Shown: positions 17,976 to 27,504, numbered from the stretch's first letter. The stretch is 64,000 nt of DNA from Grimontia kaedaensis (GCF_023746615.1 NZ_CP082275.1:1364001-1428000), one strand, 5' to 3'. Numbers and translations: made by a program. The notes: generated by a model not told the origin, from the letters alone.

Positions 17976-19961
17976 TTACACGTCAAAATCCAGGATCGTA
18001 GAAAATGTTGTAATTAGATCTTGAGGTAATAAATCAGGATAATCCCCTAATATAGATGTCACAATATGCTTCATTAATCCTCCTGCATGATGATTTTTGG
18101 GTCGTAGAAAGGCAAATTCTGATATCACACGTTCTTCCAATGCATGGTCATCCATGTGTAAATACTTTCTATTAACATCCAAACTCATGCCGTTGAGATA
18201 CGAAATGTTCTCATAATCATCTGGTAGGTTTTGATTAAAAATTATATCTTGAACTATGTTAATAGTGGATTGCCATTTAGACTGTTCCCATGCCCCTATA
18301 TGAGTATAACGGTCGCCTTCGTTAATGATTTTCTTATCAACACAAAATTGGTGATTTTCCTTTATAACGGTAGCTGTAAGTAACACAGGATCGAGAACCA
18401 GCGTTTCGATGCCATCCCTAATTCCGGGAGATAAAACTTGAATCCTTTCGCAGGGCTCTCTATTGCCATCCCAATCAACCAGACCGAAAACACTAGAATT
18501 GCCATTTTCAATTAGAGCGGTAACAATACGCTCTACTTGAGCGCAACCAGAGTTCTTCTCGACTCCTGATGAGTCTGTTCTTCCAATTTCAATAAACGAA
18601 AGAGACCTTTCTGTGTTTAGCCTTTGTTTATATGCTTGATAGAGTTTTTCATAGATGAACGCATCTGTTTTGCTTTCAACAAATATTTGCCTGCGACCAT
18701 CAAATGATATAGACAGTGTCGGCACACCAGCAGTTAAAATAGATAATGCTCTAGATCGAGGAATTTTCTCTACTAAAGGTCCAGATGGATTCATTTCATA
18801 CAATGTTTCTTCTGGAGCAAGAGCGACCGTAGAAGGACTATGTGTGGTTAGTATTACAGACACCCCTTTACCGTCAACCAGTACATCCTGGATAGTTTTA
18901 AGCAAAGAGACCACCATAGAAGGATGAAGTGGCGCATCAACTTCATCCAAAAGTAGCAATTTAGGGAAATGCTTTTCTTGGCGTTCATCGCTAGCATTGT
19001 AAAGGCACAATGCGAAAGACATTAATACCTTTTCACCCGAAGACAAATCTTGAAACCTCATTTCGACATCTTTTGAGAGCTTATTAAGTTTTGGCTCATA
19101 TGATGAAACTTCATGTAGAGGTGGTGGCTCTACACGAAAATCAAGGTTGCAAACCTCCAGTATTCTATTTACAAAGTCCCATGGTGGCTCTCCGTGCTTA
19201 TCAACAAACTGCTCTTGATTTAAATACTTGAGGCCTTCGTCATTTTTTGGCGGGTATTTTTCTAGTCTATCATTAAGATGAATTAGGTCTCTATATGTTG
19301 AAAATAATCGGCCGAAAGCTTGTTGAAATGCATCAACCTCACCCCATAATAGCTTCCTGTTACTAAAAAATTTTGACTCTGAGGTTTCCAGGAATATATC
19401 AGGGGTTTCTTGGGAGATTTTTTGAGCGGCTTTTTTCCACTGTTCGTCACCAATATTTCTCAGGGTTTGACTGTAGATTTTCTGAGCACTTTTATTTAGC
19501 AATTTCTTTAAACTCTCATATACGGTAGAGGCTTTTTGTGAATTAGCTAGTAAACTCTGTAACTTTTCCTCGTCAAGCGATCGAATCTTGGTGAGGGTAG
19601 TACAGTGTTCGGCAGGGATTCCCCAGGAAATCAATTGTTGCTGGACTTGCTTCAGACTGGTTTCTTGATGGGCTCTAATTTGTTGAAACCAATTAGAGCG
19701 CTGAGTTTGATGCTGAGACGGGTGAAACACTCCAGTATCCTTTGGAATAATGGTATTCCAATCAAACAGTAGTACATCTGACTGAAAATTTGGTGCTAAA
19801 GTAGACCGAACATATCCTTCATTTATTGCCTGCAATAAGTGGGTCTTACCCGAGCCATTACGTCCAGTAAGAACGACTAACTTCGGTAAAGTGGTTTCAG
19901 GTAGGCCAGTTATTGATTTATGAACACCATTGAAAGAAATCTTATTATTGGTCAATTTCAA
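17976..19961 (-). CDS. OLD-like AAA/ABC-type ATPase with C-terminal TOPRIM-like domain (candidate anti-phage protein)
   Basis: A 661-residue protein. The SMC/ABC-type ATPase part has Walker A GRNGSGKTH (residues 33-41), an ABC-signature-like LSSGEK near residue 305, Walker B LLLLDEVDAPLHPS near 337 and the switch His in TTHSPS near 370, with coiled-coil-rich sequence between. From about residue 424 a TOPRIM/DUF4435-like part follows: IFVESKTDAFIYEKLY supplies the Glu and GLVDWDGN near 497 the DxD. This order matches OLD-family nucleases and fused PARIS-type (AAA plus DUF4435) defence proteins. I cannot tell which. The best start is a TTG at 19961, since no ATG lies before the Walker A. It is AT-rich relative to dps and has no operon partner. 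Confidence 0.72.
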   Translation of the reverse strand: MKLTNNKISFNGVHKSITGLPETTLPKLVVLTGRNGSGKTHLLQAINEGYVRSTLAPNFQSDVLLFDWNTIIPKDTGVFHPSQHQTQRSNWFQQIRAHQETSLKQVQQQLISWGIPAEHCTTLTKIRSLDEEKLQSLLANSQKASTVYESLKKLLNKSAQKIYSQTLRNIGDEQWKKAAQKISQETPDIFLETSESKFFSNRKLLWGEVDAFQQAFGRLFSTYRDLIHLNDRLEKYPPKNDEGLKYLNQEQFVDKHGEPPWDFVNRILEVCNLDFRVEPPPLHEVSSYEPKLNKLSKDVEMRFQDLSSGEKVLMSFALCLYNASDERQEKHFPKLLLLDEVDAPLHPSMVVSLLKTIQDVLVDGKGVSVILTTHSPSTVALAPEETLYEMNPSGPLVEKIPRSRALSILTAGVPTLSISFDGRRQIFVESKTDAFIYEKLYQAYKQRLNTERSLSFIEIGRTDSSGVEKNSGCAQVERIVTALIENGNSSVFGLVDWDGNREPCERIQVLSPGIRDGIETLVLDPVLLTATVIKENHQFCVDKKIINEGDRYTHIGAWEQSKWQSTINIVQDIIFNQNLPDDYENISYLNGMSLDVNRKYLHMDDHALEERVISEFAFLRPKNHHAGGLMKHIVTSILGDYPDLLPQDLITTFSTILDFDV

Positions 19962-20451
19962 ATACTCTTATATTTGGGTGCTAACATTTTTTCAATCCCA
20001 AGGTGGGATGTAAACATATCACTCTGGAATATTTCACACATCTGCGAGACACAATGGTTAAATGTAACCTCATGTTTTTAATATAGTATCATGATTTATT
20101 ACTAAATCATGAACATGAAGGTGCGGCTAATTTGGATATTTCAACACACCTCACGTTGCCATACGGAAATCTATCGAAAGCTATTGAGGCGAGACTTATG
20201 TGGTTTGCTGTCGCCAACTCAGTTTGGAGCAGAAATGAATTAGGGTCTAAGAGCTAAGTAGCGTAGTTTGAATTAGCTGGATGTAGGTAAATGACTTTGT
20301 AGTTCGAAAGTATTGACTAAAGGTGCGGTACTCCGGCTAATTATATGTAATGAAGAAATTAACGATTCAGCTATTCCGGCAGTAAGACTAGACTAGCTGA
20401 ATCACTCTTTGTTAGTAGGGCTTGGCTTGAACTAATTACTCCCTGTTAACC
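19962..20451. other. AT-rich intergenic region between two ATPase genes
   Basis: About 490 bp with no ORF of note. The phrases GGTGCGGCTAATT (near 20120) and GGTGCGGTACTCCGGCTAATT-like text (near 20321) suggest a weak internal repeat. The function is unknown; it should contain the promoter of the OLD-like gene. Confidence 0.4.
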
Positions 20452-22596
20452 TTAGTTAGTATTAAAGTATTCCCTCATAGCCTTTTTAGATATAGAGTAT
20501 TTGATTAGATTCTCACTTCTATCTCTATCTATCAAACCCTTATCCTCATCTAACTTCTTGGCGCGTTTGGCGATAAGGTGCGAAGAAATATCAAGCTCTT
20601 CTGATAAGTCTCTAGCGTATTTCTTTTCGTTACTACTATTGAGTTCATGTAACACTCCAAGATCTATCGCAGGTAGTAACTTTGCCTTATCAATTTTTTC
20701 CAACTCAGTTTTAATGTCATCAGATACAGACTTAACTTTAACTTCACTATGACACTCATTACATCTCATTTTGTTAAACTCTAGGAAAGGTAATTGGTCA
20801 TATGGATAAGATTTCCCACATACAGGGTTTATGCACTGTATGTGCTTTGACTCTCTTAAGAACTCTTCAAAGATACTGTCAAAGCTAAAAGGACGAGCAA
20901 TAAAGTATTTTCTGAATTCGCTACCAGAAGGTTTACCCCACCTCATGTTCTCAAGCAGCGCTAAGCCATAATTCAAGCAATAAACTGAAACTTTTTTCCC
21001 ATCACGATCACTCATTTCCGTATACTTTGATATAAAGAAGTTTAGTTCTAACGTCCTTACAAACTTTTCTAAGTTAGGAGAAAAATTAAAATGGCTTGTA
21101 TACGGATTTTTTTTGTCTGATTGGTAAACGGCACCTTTGAGCTCACCGATTACAATCTGTTTTCTAATGTTTTTAAGTTGACCTATAAAAATATTAAGTA
21201 AGTCTTTTTGCTGTAACTCTGAAACTTTTTCATCGAATGACAATAAACTATTCGTTGTCATGTCAAAGAATGAAGATATAACCTTTTCGTAATATTTTTG
21301 AGCGGCACTTTCAATGGATGATTTGTTTATTTTTCTTCCTGTTGAAACATGTGTCTGATGGCAATAATAAAGAATGTAACCAATAATCCTAGGAACATTC
21401 ATAGTGCATTTGAACAATAGATCCATGTAGTCATCTAGACTATTAGAGTTATTAATCTCAAAAAATTCCTCAATTGATTTAGTACTGAAATATTTTATTC
21501 TATTTGTAATTAGCCTCTTAGTAAAATCTAGAGATAGCGACTCCATTGTATTCTTGTCATAGTTTGAGTAAAGGTTATAGAAGTCTAAATCAATGATATC
21601 AACTTTGCCTTTGTCAATATCACCAAAGTAGATACGATTTGGATATGCAGCCACCTTGAAGCAAATAAATTCATCTCCCCAGTTGTTTAAGGGAGCTAAT
21701 ACAACATTTACAAAATTCTTAATTGTTGATTCATCTACTTCTGAAAAGTCATCTAAGAATATAACTAACTTCTTTATTTTTAGATTTCCTAGAACATCTC
21801 TCACTTCGTCTAGAACATCTTTTATCTGGAATACCTTCAGTAAGGTTCCTGAGATTTGCTTCTCCCAAGACTCAATCTGTTTTGCTCTCTCCGAATGGTT
21901 AATTCCGCCACCTACTTTTATCTCAGCATTTCCACCCTTATTGTCAACCATTAACCTTGAGTCAGAATTTAATCTGTTTGAAGTCGATGTTTCCTGTTCC
22001 CCTCCCATTGAAAAAGTACTAACGAAGTCATTAATTACAGGTAGCTCAATTGATTTAAGGTGTTCGTTATTTTCGATTTTACCAAGAAGGTTACGGACTC
22101 TTTCCTTTACATTATTTGTTTTGCTTAATCCAAACTTATTCGCAATCTTACTAACATAAGAGTCAGCTTTTATTTCTAATTCTTTTACTATGGACTTCAA
22201 TATGCTTTGTATAAACGCTCTTTCTACTAGGTATTTTCCAATGACCTCTTCAGGAATTTTTCCTTTTAAATAGTCTAAGTTCTGATAGTCACTTTTAGTG
22301 CTTTCGAAAACAGTCTTAGTGTCTATGTAACAAGGAAGGTAATCGTTTCTTTTTCTATATTCACTTTCCAACCTAAGAATAATCGTGGACTTTCCTGTTC
22401 CTTTTCTTCCAACTAAGAAAGTGGTGTTATCGGAAAGCATCATTTTATAAACTTGATTTTCAGGTAGAAGGTCGGTGTACAGAGTCTCGATTAAAGATCT
22501 GTCTTGTTCATCTCTAATCTCAGCTCGCTTGAACCTTTTTAAGGAATCGGCTGCTTTGTAGAATTCATCGCGATTCGTCTCAGTTAACATATTCAT
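20452..22596 (-). CDS. P-loop ATPase with zinc ribbon and C-terminal winged helix, function unknown
   Basis: A 714-residue Lys/Ser-rich soluble protein. Walker A GRKGTGKST lies at residues 64-72 and Walker B LVIFLDDFSEVD near 279, as in KAP/STAND-like or orphan P-loop ATPases. Between them is a helical region. A zinc ribbon with four Cys (CxxxxC and CxxC, residues about 589-617) is followed by a winged-helix-like end (about 652-710; ARDLSEELDISSHLIAKRAKKL reads as helix-turn-helix). The combination suggests an ATP-driven switch that senses nucleic acid. ATG 22596 with AGGA four bases upstream is preferred over a TTG at 22599. I do not recognise a named family. Location in the AT-rich accessory region is compatible with phage defence. 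Confidence 0.6.
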   Translation of the reverse strand: MNMLTETNRDEFYKAADSLKRFKRAEIRDEQDRSLIETLYTDLLPENQVYKMMLSDNTTFLVGRKGTGKSTIILRLESEYRKRNDYLPCYIDTKTVFESTKSDYQNLDYLKGKIPEEVIGKYLVERAFIQSILKSIVKELEIKADSYVSKIANKFGLSKTNNVKERVRNLLGKIENNEHLKSIELPVINDFVSTFSMGGEQETSTSNRLNSDSRLMVDNKGGNAEIKVGGGINHSERAKQIESWEKQISGTLLKVFQIKDVLDEVRDVLGNLKIKKLVIFLDDFSEVDESTIKNFVNVVLAPLNNWGDEFICFKVAAYPNRIYFGDIDKGKVDIIDLDFYNLYSNYDKNTMESLSLDFTKRLITNRIKYFSTKSIEEFFEINNSNSLDDYMDLLFKCTMNVPRIIGYILYYCHQTHVSTGRKINKSSIESAAQKYYEKVISSFFDMTTNSLLSFDEKVSELQQKDLLNIFIGQLKNIRKQIVIGELKGAVYQSDKKNPYTSHFNFSPNLEKFVRTLELNFFISKYTEMSDRDGKKVSVYCLNYGLALLENMRWGKPSGSEFRKYFIARPFSFDSIFEEFLRESKHIQCINPVCGKSYPYDQLPFLEFNKMRCNECHSEVKVKSVSDDIKTELEKIDKAKLLPAIDLGVLHELNSSNEKKYARDLSEELDISSHLIAKRAKKLDEDKGLIDRDRSENLIKYSISKKAMREYFNTN

Positions 22597-23198
22597 CAAA
22601 TCCTAGTCTCAAAGTAAAGCACATACTTAACCCAACAACTGCAATTTATATCTGGACAAAAAATAACCCAAACTTAGTATTAAAACCCAAATAAAGGGCA
22701 AAGGTAGCCTAAATCACTATTCCACATCAAAGTCGTACAGATACCGGTCGATAATATGAAGTCAACCTCATAATGATCTACTGTACTTTTAGAGGATTCA
22801 ATCGAAAAAAATACCCTAATGTTTAGAGTTTTCAAGGACTCCATCTATCTGCTTCTGACTTTAGAACATATTGGTCAATATAAATATTTGTTTAGTGAAG
22901 AGTAACTAATCTAAGTGGTTTAGGGGCACTATTGATTTACAGGTTCAATACCAAGCATTTAAAAAGTGCTTCTCCTAATTACAGAACGCATCACCCAGCT
23001 CCCTACCTGCCTCAACACCCAAACACTTCACAAAGCTATATACATAAACATGGACGATATTCTATCCATAAGGCCGTACAAATACTGCGACTCCTATCAA
23101 TAAAACCAACAAGTTGCATATTGAGAGGTTGGTTCAGGGAAGGCATAAGCAGGCGAGGGCATAAGAGCCAAACCCTATCTTGTCCTTCCCCTTAGGAG
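22597..23198. other. AT-rich non-coding flank of the transposase array
   Basis: Promoter side of the P-loop ATPase gene and left flank of the RAYT array. The segment 23049-23170 is copied, with roughly 10-15% divergence, at 25358-25480 inside the array. No supported gene. Confidence 0.5.
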
Positions 23199-23407
23199 GG
23201 ATTTAGAAGGACATATATGGAGAGGTTTAGAAGGACAGACACTTTAAGAAAGGGATTTAGAAGGACAGACACTTTAAGAAAAGTCAAAATTGTCAGTTTC
23301 AGCCCTGCGTGAACGTCACCCCATACCTGTATATTTATCCAGCGATAAAAGGCTGACTAAGTTAGGGTATGTGAATACGACGCCGATCTGAAATATCCGA
23401 ATTCCTT

Positions 23408-24346
23408 ATGACAACTGCACGTGCCTCACTGATTAATGTTGATGCCACACCTTACTATCACTGCGTATCCCGTTGTGTCCGGCGCTCTTTTCTTTGCGGC
23501 TTCGATGACGCACAGGGAAAGTGCTTTGAACACCGTCGCGGATGGATAGAGGAACGACTTCTAGCATTAGCCGATGCCTTTTGTATTGATGTGTGCGCTT
23601 ACGCAATTATGAGCAACCATTACCATGTCGTTCTGCATATCAACATAGAGAGTGCCAAAGCGTTATCACCGCTAAATGTCGCAGAGCGGTGGTTAGTGTT
23701 TCATCAAGCTCCTGTCCTTATCCAACGCTTTATGCGGGGTGAAGCAATGTCTGAGGCAGAAAATGAACGATGTATGGAATTCATTGAAACATGGCGAGAG
23801 CGCTTGACCTCCATCAGTTGGTTTATGCGCTTGTTGAATCAATACATTGCGGCAGAAGCAAACCGTGAAGACCAGTGCACCGGCCACTTCTGGGAGGGGC
23901 GTTTTAAGAGTCAGGCATTGTTGGATGCAAAGGCGTTGGCGGCAGCGATGGCTTATGTTGACCTCAATCCCATTCGTGCAGATATCGCTGATTCGCCTGA
24001 GTCGTCTGAGTACACGTCGGTCAAAGCCCGAATCGAAGCACTGAGAAATAACCAGGTTAATGCTGAAGGTTTACATGTATTCGCGGGATATCCGCGTAAA
24101 GACCAGCCAGACGGTATCCCCTTTCGATTATTGGACTATCTGGAGTTGGTTGATTGGACGGGCAGGCAAGTTCGTGATGATAAGCGTGGGCAGATAGACG
24201 CGAAACTGCCGCCGTTACTGGAACGCCTTGGTGTTGATCGGTCCCTTTGGCTGAGAAGATTTAGAAGGACAGACACTTTAAGAAACGGATTTAGAAGGAC
24301 AGACACTTTAAGAAAAGTCAAAATTGTCAGTTTCAGCCCTGCGTGA
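23408..24346 (+). pseudogene. RAYT transposase copy 1, C-terminus replaced by repeat-encoded residues
   Basis: The first 283 codons match the full copy at 26154 almost exactly, including the HUH motif (MSNHYHVVLHI near residue 72) and the candidate catalytic Tyr in RLLNQYIAAEANRED. At 24258 the gene runs into two successive 31-bp repeats, so the last 37 native residues are replaced by a repeat-encoded tail (FRRTDTLR twice). The catalytic core is intact, so activity is possible, but the end is abnormal. The ATG lies 155 bp behind repeat 23253. Confidence 0.8.
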
Positions 24347-24441
24347 ACGTCACCCCATGCCTGTATATTTATCCAGCAATAAAAGGCTGACTAAGTTAGG
24401 GTATGTGAATACGACGCCGATCTGAAATATCCGAATTCCCT

Positions 24442-24684
24442 ATGACAACTGCACGTGCCTCACTGATTAATGTTGATGCCACACCTTACTATCACTGCGT
24501 ATCCCGTTGTGTCCGGCGCTCTTTTCTTTGCGGCTTCGATGACGCACAGGGAAAGTGCTTTGAACACCGTCGCGGATGGATAGAGGAACGACTTCTAGCA
24601 TTAGCCGATGCCTTTTGTATTGATGTGTGCGCTTACGCAATTATGAGCAACCATAGCGAGGATTTAGAAGGACAGACACTTTAA
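24442..24684 (+). pseudogene. RAYT transposase copy 2, 5' fragment
   Basis: An 80-residue reading frame: about 71 native residues ending at MSNH, inside the HUH motif, then a tail SEDLEGQTL read from the 31-bp repeat at 24660. The leader and ATG are intact, so it could be transcribed, but there is no catalytic His pair or Tyr and it cannot be an active nuclease. Confidence 0.85.
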
Positions 24685-24814
24685 GAAAAGTCAAAATTGT
24701 CAGTTTCAGCGCTGCGTGAACGTCACCTCATGCCTGTATATTTATCCAGCAATAAAAGGCTGACTAAGTTAGGGTAGGTAAATCTGACGCCGATCTGAAA
24801 TATCCGAATTCCCT

Positions 24815-25105
24815 ATGACAACTGCACGTGCCTCACTGATTAATGTTGATGCTACACCTTACTATCACTGCGTATCCCGTTGTGTCCGGCGCTCTTTTCT
24901 TTGCGGCTTCGACGACGCACAGGGAAAGTGCTTTGAACACCGTCGCGGATGGATAGAGGAACGACTTCTAGCATTAGCCGATGCCTTTTGTATTGATGTG
25001 TGCGCTTACGCAATTATGAGCAACCATTACCATGTCGTTCTGCAAGGATTTAGAAGGACAGACACTTTAAGAAAAATCAAAACTATCAGTTTCAGCCCTG
25101 CGTGA
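24815..25105 (+). pseudogene. RAYT transposase copy 3, 5' fragment
   Basis: 96 residues: native sequence through MSNHYHVVLQ, cut 5-6 codons further than copy 2, then a tail GFRRTDTLRK from the repeat at 25046 and part of a leader. It retains the HUH motif but lacks the Tyr region. The leader differs from copy 1 at a few bases (for example GGTAGGTAAATC in place of GGTATGTGAATAC), which places it in a different sub-lineage. Confidence 0.85.
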
Positions 25106-25357
25106 ACGTCACCCCATACCAAGGATTTAGAAGGACAGACACTTTAAGAAAAGTCAAAATTGTCAGTTTCAGCCCTTCGTGAACATCACCCCATACCTGT
25201 GTATTTATCCAGCAATAAAAGGCTGGCTAAGTTAGGGTAGGCAAATCCGACGCCGATCTGAAACGATTTAGAAGGACAGACACTTTAAGAAAAGCTGGAT
25301 AAATCATCTAAGTCTCTATTGCCTCAATAATCAAATATCGATAAAAAATATGTATAT

Positions 25358-25480
25358 AAATGTGGGCTATATTCTATCCATAAGTCCGTACAAATATTGC
25401 GACTTCTATCAATAAAACCAACAAGTTGCATATTGAGAGGTTGGTTCAGGAAAGACATAAGCAGGAGATAGCATAAGAGT
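25358..25480 (+). repeat. Second copy of the array's left flank
   Basis: This segment repeats 23049-23170 (shared blocks such as ATTCTATCCATAAG, CAATAAAACCAACAAGTTGC, GAGAGGTTGGTTCAGG) at roughly 85-90% identity. In both places it is followed by the ACATATATGG variant of the left-end repeat. It is either a second REP-like element or a captured flank. Confidence 0.8.
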
Positions 25481-25723
25481 GAGAGGATTTAGAAGGACAT
25501 ATATGGACGCTCCCCGAACGTCAAGCCAAACAGAGGATTTAGAAGGACAGACACTTTAAGAAAAATCAAGGTTTAGAAGGACAGACACTGTAAGAAAAGT
25601 CAGAATTGTCAGTTTCAGCCCTGCGTGAACGTCACCCCATACCTGTGTATTTATCCAGCAATAAAAGGCTGACTAAGTTAGGGTATGTGAATACGACGCC
25701 GATCTGAAATATACGAATTCCCT

Positions 25724-26023
25724 ATGACAACTGCACGTGCCTCGCTGATTAATGTTGATGCTACACCTTACTATCACTGCGTATCCCGTTGTGTCCGGCG
25801 CTCTTTTCTTTGCGGCTTCGATGACGCACAGGGAAAGTGCTTTGAACACCGTCGCGGATGGATAGAGGAACGACTTCTAGCATTAGCCGATGCCTTTTGT
25901 ATTGATGTGTGCGCTTACGCCATTATGAGCAACCATTACCATGTCGTTCTGCATATCAACATAGAGAGTGCCAAAGCGTTATCACCGCTAAACAGAAAGG
26001 ATTTAGAAGGACAGACACTTTAA
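25724..26023 (+). pseudogene. RAYT transposase copy 4, 5' fragment
   Basis: 99 residues: native sequence to ALSPLN (about 90 residues), then RKDLEGQTL from the repeat at 25999. It keeps the HUH motif, lacks the Tyr. It is the longest of the three short fragments, so the three cut points step outward along the gene. Confidence 0.85.
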
Positions 26024-26153
26024 GAAAAGTCAAAATTGTTAGTTTCAGCCCTTCGTGAACATCACCCCATACCTGTGTATTTATCCAGCAATAAAAGGCT
26101 GACTAAGTTAGGGTATGTGAATACGACGCCGATCTGAAATATCCGAATTCCCT

Positions 26154-27116
26154 ATGACAACTGCACGTGCCTCACTGATTAATGTTGATGCTACACCTTA
26201 CTATCACTGCGTATCCCGTTGTGTCCGGCGCTCTTTTCTTTGCGGCTTCGATGACGCGCAGGGAAAGTGCTTTGAACACCGTCGTGGATGGATAGAGGAA
26301 CGACTTCTAGCATTAGCCGATGCCTTTTGTATTGATGTGTGCGCTTACGCAATTATGAGCAACCATTACCATGTCGTTCTGCATATCAACATAGAGAGTG
26401 CCAAAGCGTTATCAGCGCTAAATGTCGCAGAGCGGTGGTTAGTGTTTCATCAAGCTCCTGTCCTTATACAACGCTTTATGCGGGGTGAAGCAATGTCTGA
26501 GGCAGAAAATGAACGATGTATGGAATTCATTGAAACATGGCGAGAGCGCTTGACCTCCATCAGTTGGTTTATGCGCTTGTTGAATCAATACATTGCGGCA
26601 GAAGCAAACCGTGAAGACCAGTGCACCGGCCACTTCTGGGAGGGGCGTTTTAAGAGTCAGGCATTGTTGGATGAAAAGGCGTTGGCGGCAGCGATGGCTT
26701 ATGTTGACCTCAATCCCATTCGCGCAGATATCGCTGATTCGCCTGAGTCGTCTGAGTACACGTCGGTCAAAGCCCGAATCGAAGCACTGAGAAATAACCA
26801 GGTTAATGCTGAAGGTTTACATGTATTCGCGGGATATCCGCGTAAAGACCAGCCAGACGGTATCCCCTTTCGATTATTGGACTATCTGGAATTGGTTGAT
26901 TGGACTGGCAGGCAAGTGCGTGATGATAAGCGTGGGCATATAGACGCGAAACTGCCACCGTTACTGGAACGCCTTGGTGTTGATCGGTCCCTTTGGCTGA
27001 GAACATCCTCAAACATTGAAACTGGCAACATGGTAGGGACAGAAAACGCCATCAAAGCGGCATTACCATTTTTTCAGCGCCAAAGAGTCTCAGGGATACG
27101 TTTACCTGACAACTGA
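26154..27116 (+). CDS. Full-length REP-associated tyrosine transposase (Y1/HUH family)
   Basis: A 320-residue single-strand DNA transposase of the TnpA_REP (RAYT) branch of the IS200/IS605 superfamily. The HUH motif is MSNHYHVVLHI (near residue 72). A likely catalytic Tyr lies in WFMRLLNQYIAAEANRED (about residue 143), followed by the family motif GHFWEGRFKSQAL and AYVDLNPIRA. The C-terminus TSSNIETGNMVGTENAIK is present only in this copy. No TnpB or passenger gene is attached, as expected for RAYTs, which act on REP-like palindromes. It is preceded by the 31-bp repeat and leader at 25999 and followed by a terminator and an inverted repeat copy. This is the probable source of activity for the whole array. 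Confidence 0.9.
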   Translation: MTTARASLINVDATPYYHCVSRCVRRSFLCGFDDAQGKCFEHRRGWIEERLLALADAFCIDVCAYAIMSNHYHVVLHINIESAKALSALNVAERWLVFHQAPVLIQRFMRGEAMSEAENERCMEFIETWRERLTSISWFMRLLNQYIAAEANREDQCTGHFWEGRFKSQALLDEKALAAAMAYVDLNPIRADIADSPESSEYTSVKARIEALRNNQVNAEGLHVFAGYPRKDQPDGIPFRLLDYLELVDWTGRQVRDDKRGHIDAKLPPLLERLGVDRSLWLRTSSNIETGNMVGTENAIKAALPFFQRQRVSGIRLPDN

Positions 27117-27145
27117 TCATCCTCTCTCTATTCCATCTTTTAATA

Positions 27146-27169
27146 ATCAGGCCGTTGCCTGATGTTTTT
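27146..27169 (+). terminator. Terminator after the full-length RAYT gene
   Basis: ATCAGGC (27146-27152), loop CGTT, GCCTGAT (27157-27163), then GTTTTT. Confidence 0.8.
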
Positions 27170-27293
27170 GCTGACTATGACAGAGCTAAATCAAGCCAAA
27201 CGTCGGTTTAGGCTTCGAAGCTAAGTCAGAACGTCGTAAATATTCGTTCATTTAAGCGGTTAACCTAATCATGGAGGCACTACTTTTTATTAT

Positions 27294-27313
27294 TCTTAAG
27301 ATGTCTGTCCTCT
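27294..27313 (-). repeat. Inverted copy of the RAYT left-end repeat (candidate right end)
   Basis: Read on the minus strand this is AGAGGACAGACATCTTAAGA, matching AGAAGGACAGACACTTTAAGA of the left-end repeat with about three differences. It is the only inverted copy and lies 178 bp behind the only full-length transposase gene, so 25999-27313 may represent the intact element. The remaining spacer up to 27504 holds no supported gene. Confidence 0.65.
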
Positions 27314-27504
27314 TTTCTCTCCGTCTTTTCTCTCCTTTAAAGCATGTGTTAAAAAAGCACCTTTAAAGATGACGAAATAAATCAAAATACTCAAAAACAA
27401 TGCATACCAGATATGTTGAATTCTCATTAATTGAACGCCTTATTTCTCGACGTGATTTAACATTCAAGAGGTTGGCTTAACTCAGGACGAGACTTGATCA
27501 ATTT

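Larger units (their letters stand above)
23199..26029 (+). repeat. 31-bp left-end repeat family, eleven copies plus two variants
   Basis: Copies of GATTTAGAAGGACAGACACT followed by TTAAGAAA start at 23225, 23253, 24258, 24287, 24660, 25046, 25123, 25265, 25535, 25570 and 25999. Two variants read TTTAGAAGGACATATATGG (23199-23220 and 25485-25506). Every junction is preceded by a short purine run such as AGA or CAA. Complete copies continue into the conserved leader; 23225, 24258, 25265 and 25535 stop right after the repeat, and 25046 and 25123 stop inside the leader. The repeat supplies in-frame stops to the truncated genes. Confidence 0.9.
23199..27314 (+). mobile_element. Array of REP-associated tyrosine transposase (RAYT) units sharing one left end
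   Basis: Five copies of one Y1/HUH transposase gene lie in the same orientation. Each complete unit starts with the same 31-bp repeat (GGATTTAGAAGGACAGACAC then TTTAAGAAAAG), a leader of about 124 bp, then the ATG, 154-155 bp after the repeat start in all five. Four genes are cut at different 3' positions exactly where a further 31-bp repeat begins. Six more units are reduced to the repeat alone or repeat plus part of the leader. Only the last unit is full length, and it is followed at 27294-27313 by an inverted copy of the repeat core. Copies are nearly identical, so the expansion is recent. Confidence 0.85.

Noticed and set aside
22932..23195. Possible 87-residue gene in front of the RAYT array
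   Set aside because: Overlaps a duplicated non-coding segment, has no Shine-Dalgarno, and the second copy at 25358 does not keep the frame.
23199..26029. CRISPR array because of the repeated 31-bp element
   Set aside because: Spacers vary from zero to about 1 kb and are themselves copies of leader or gene, not unique short spacers; no cas gene nearby.
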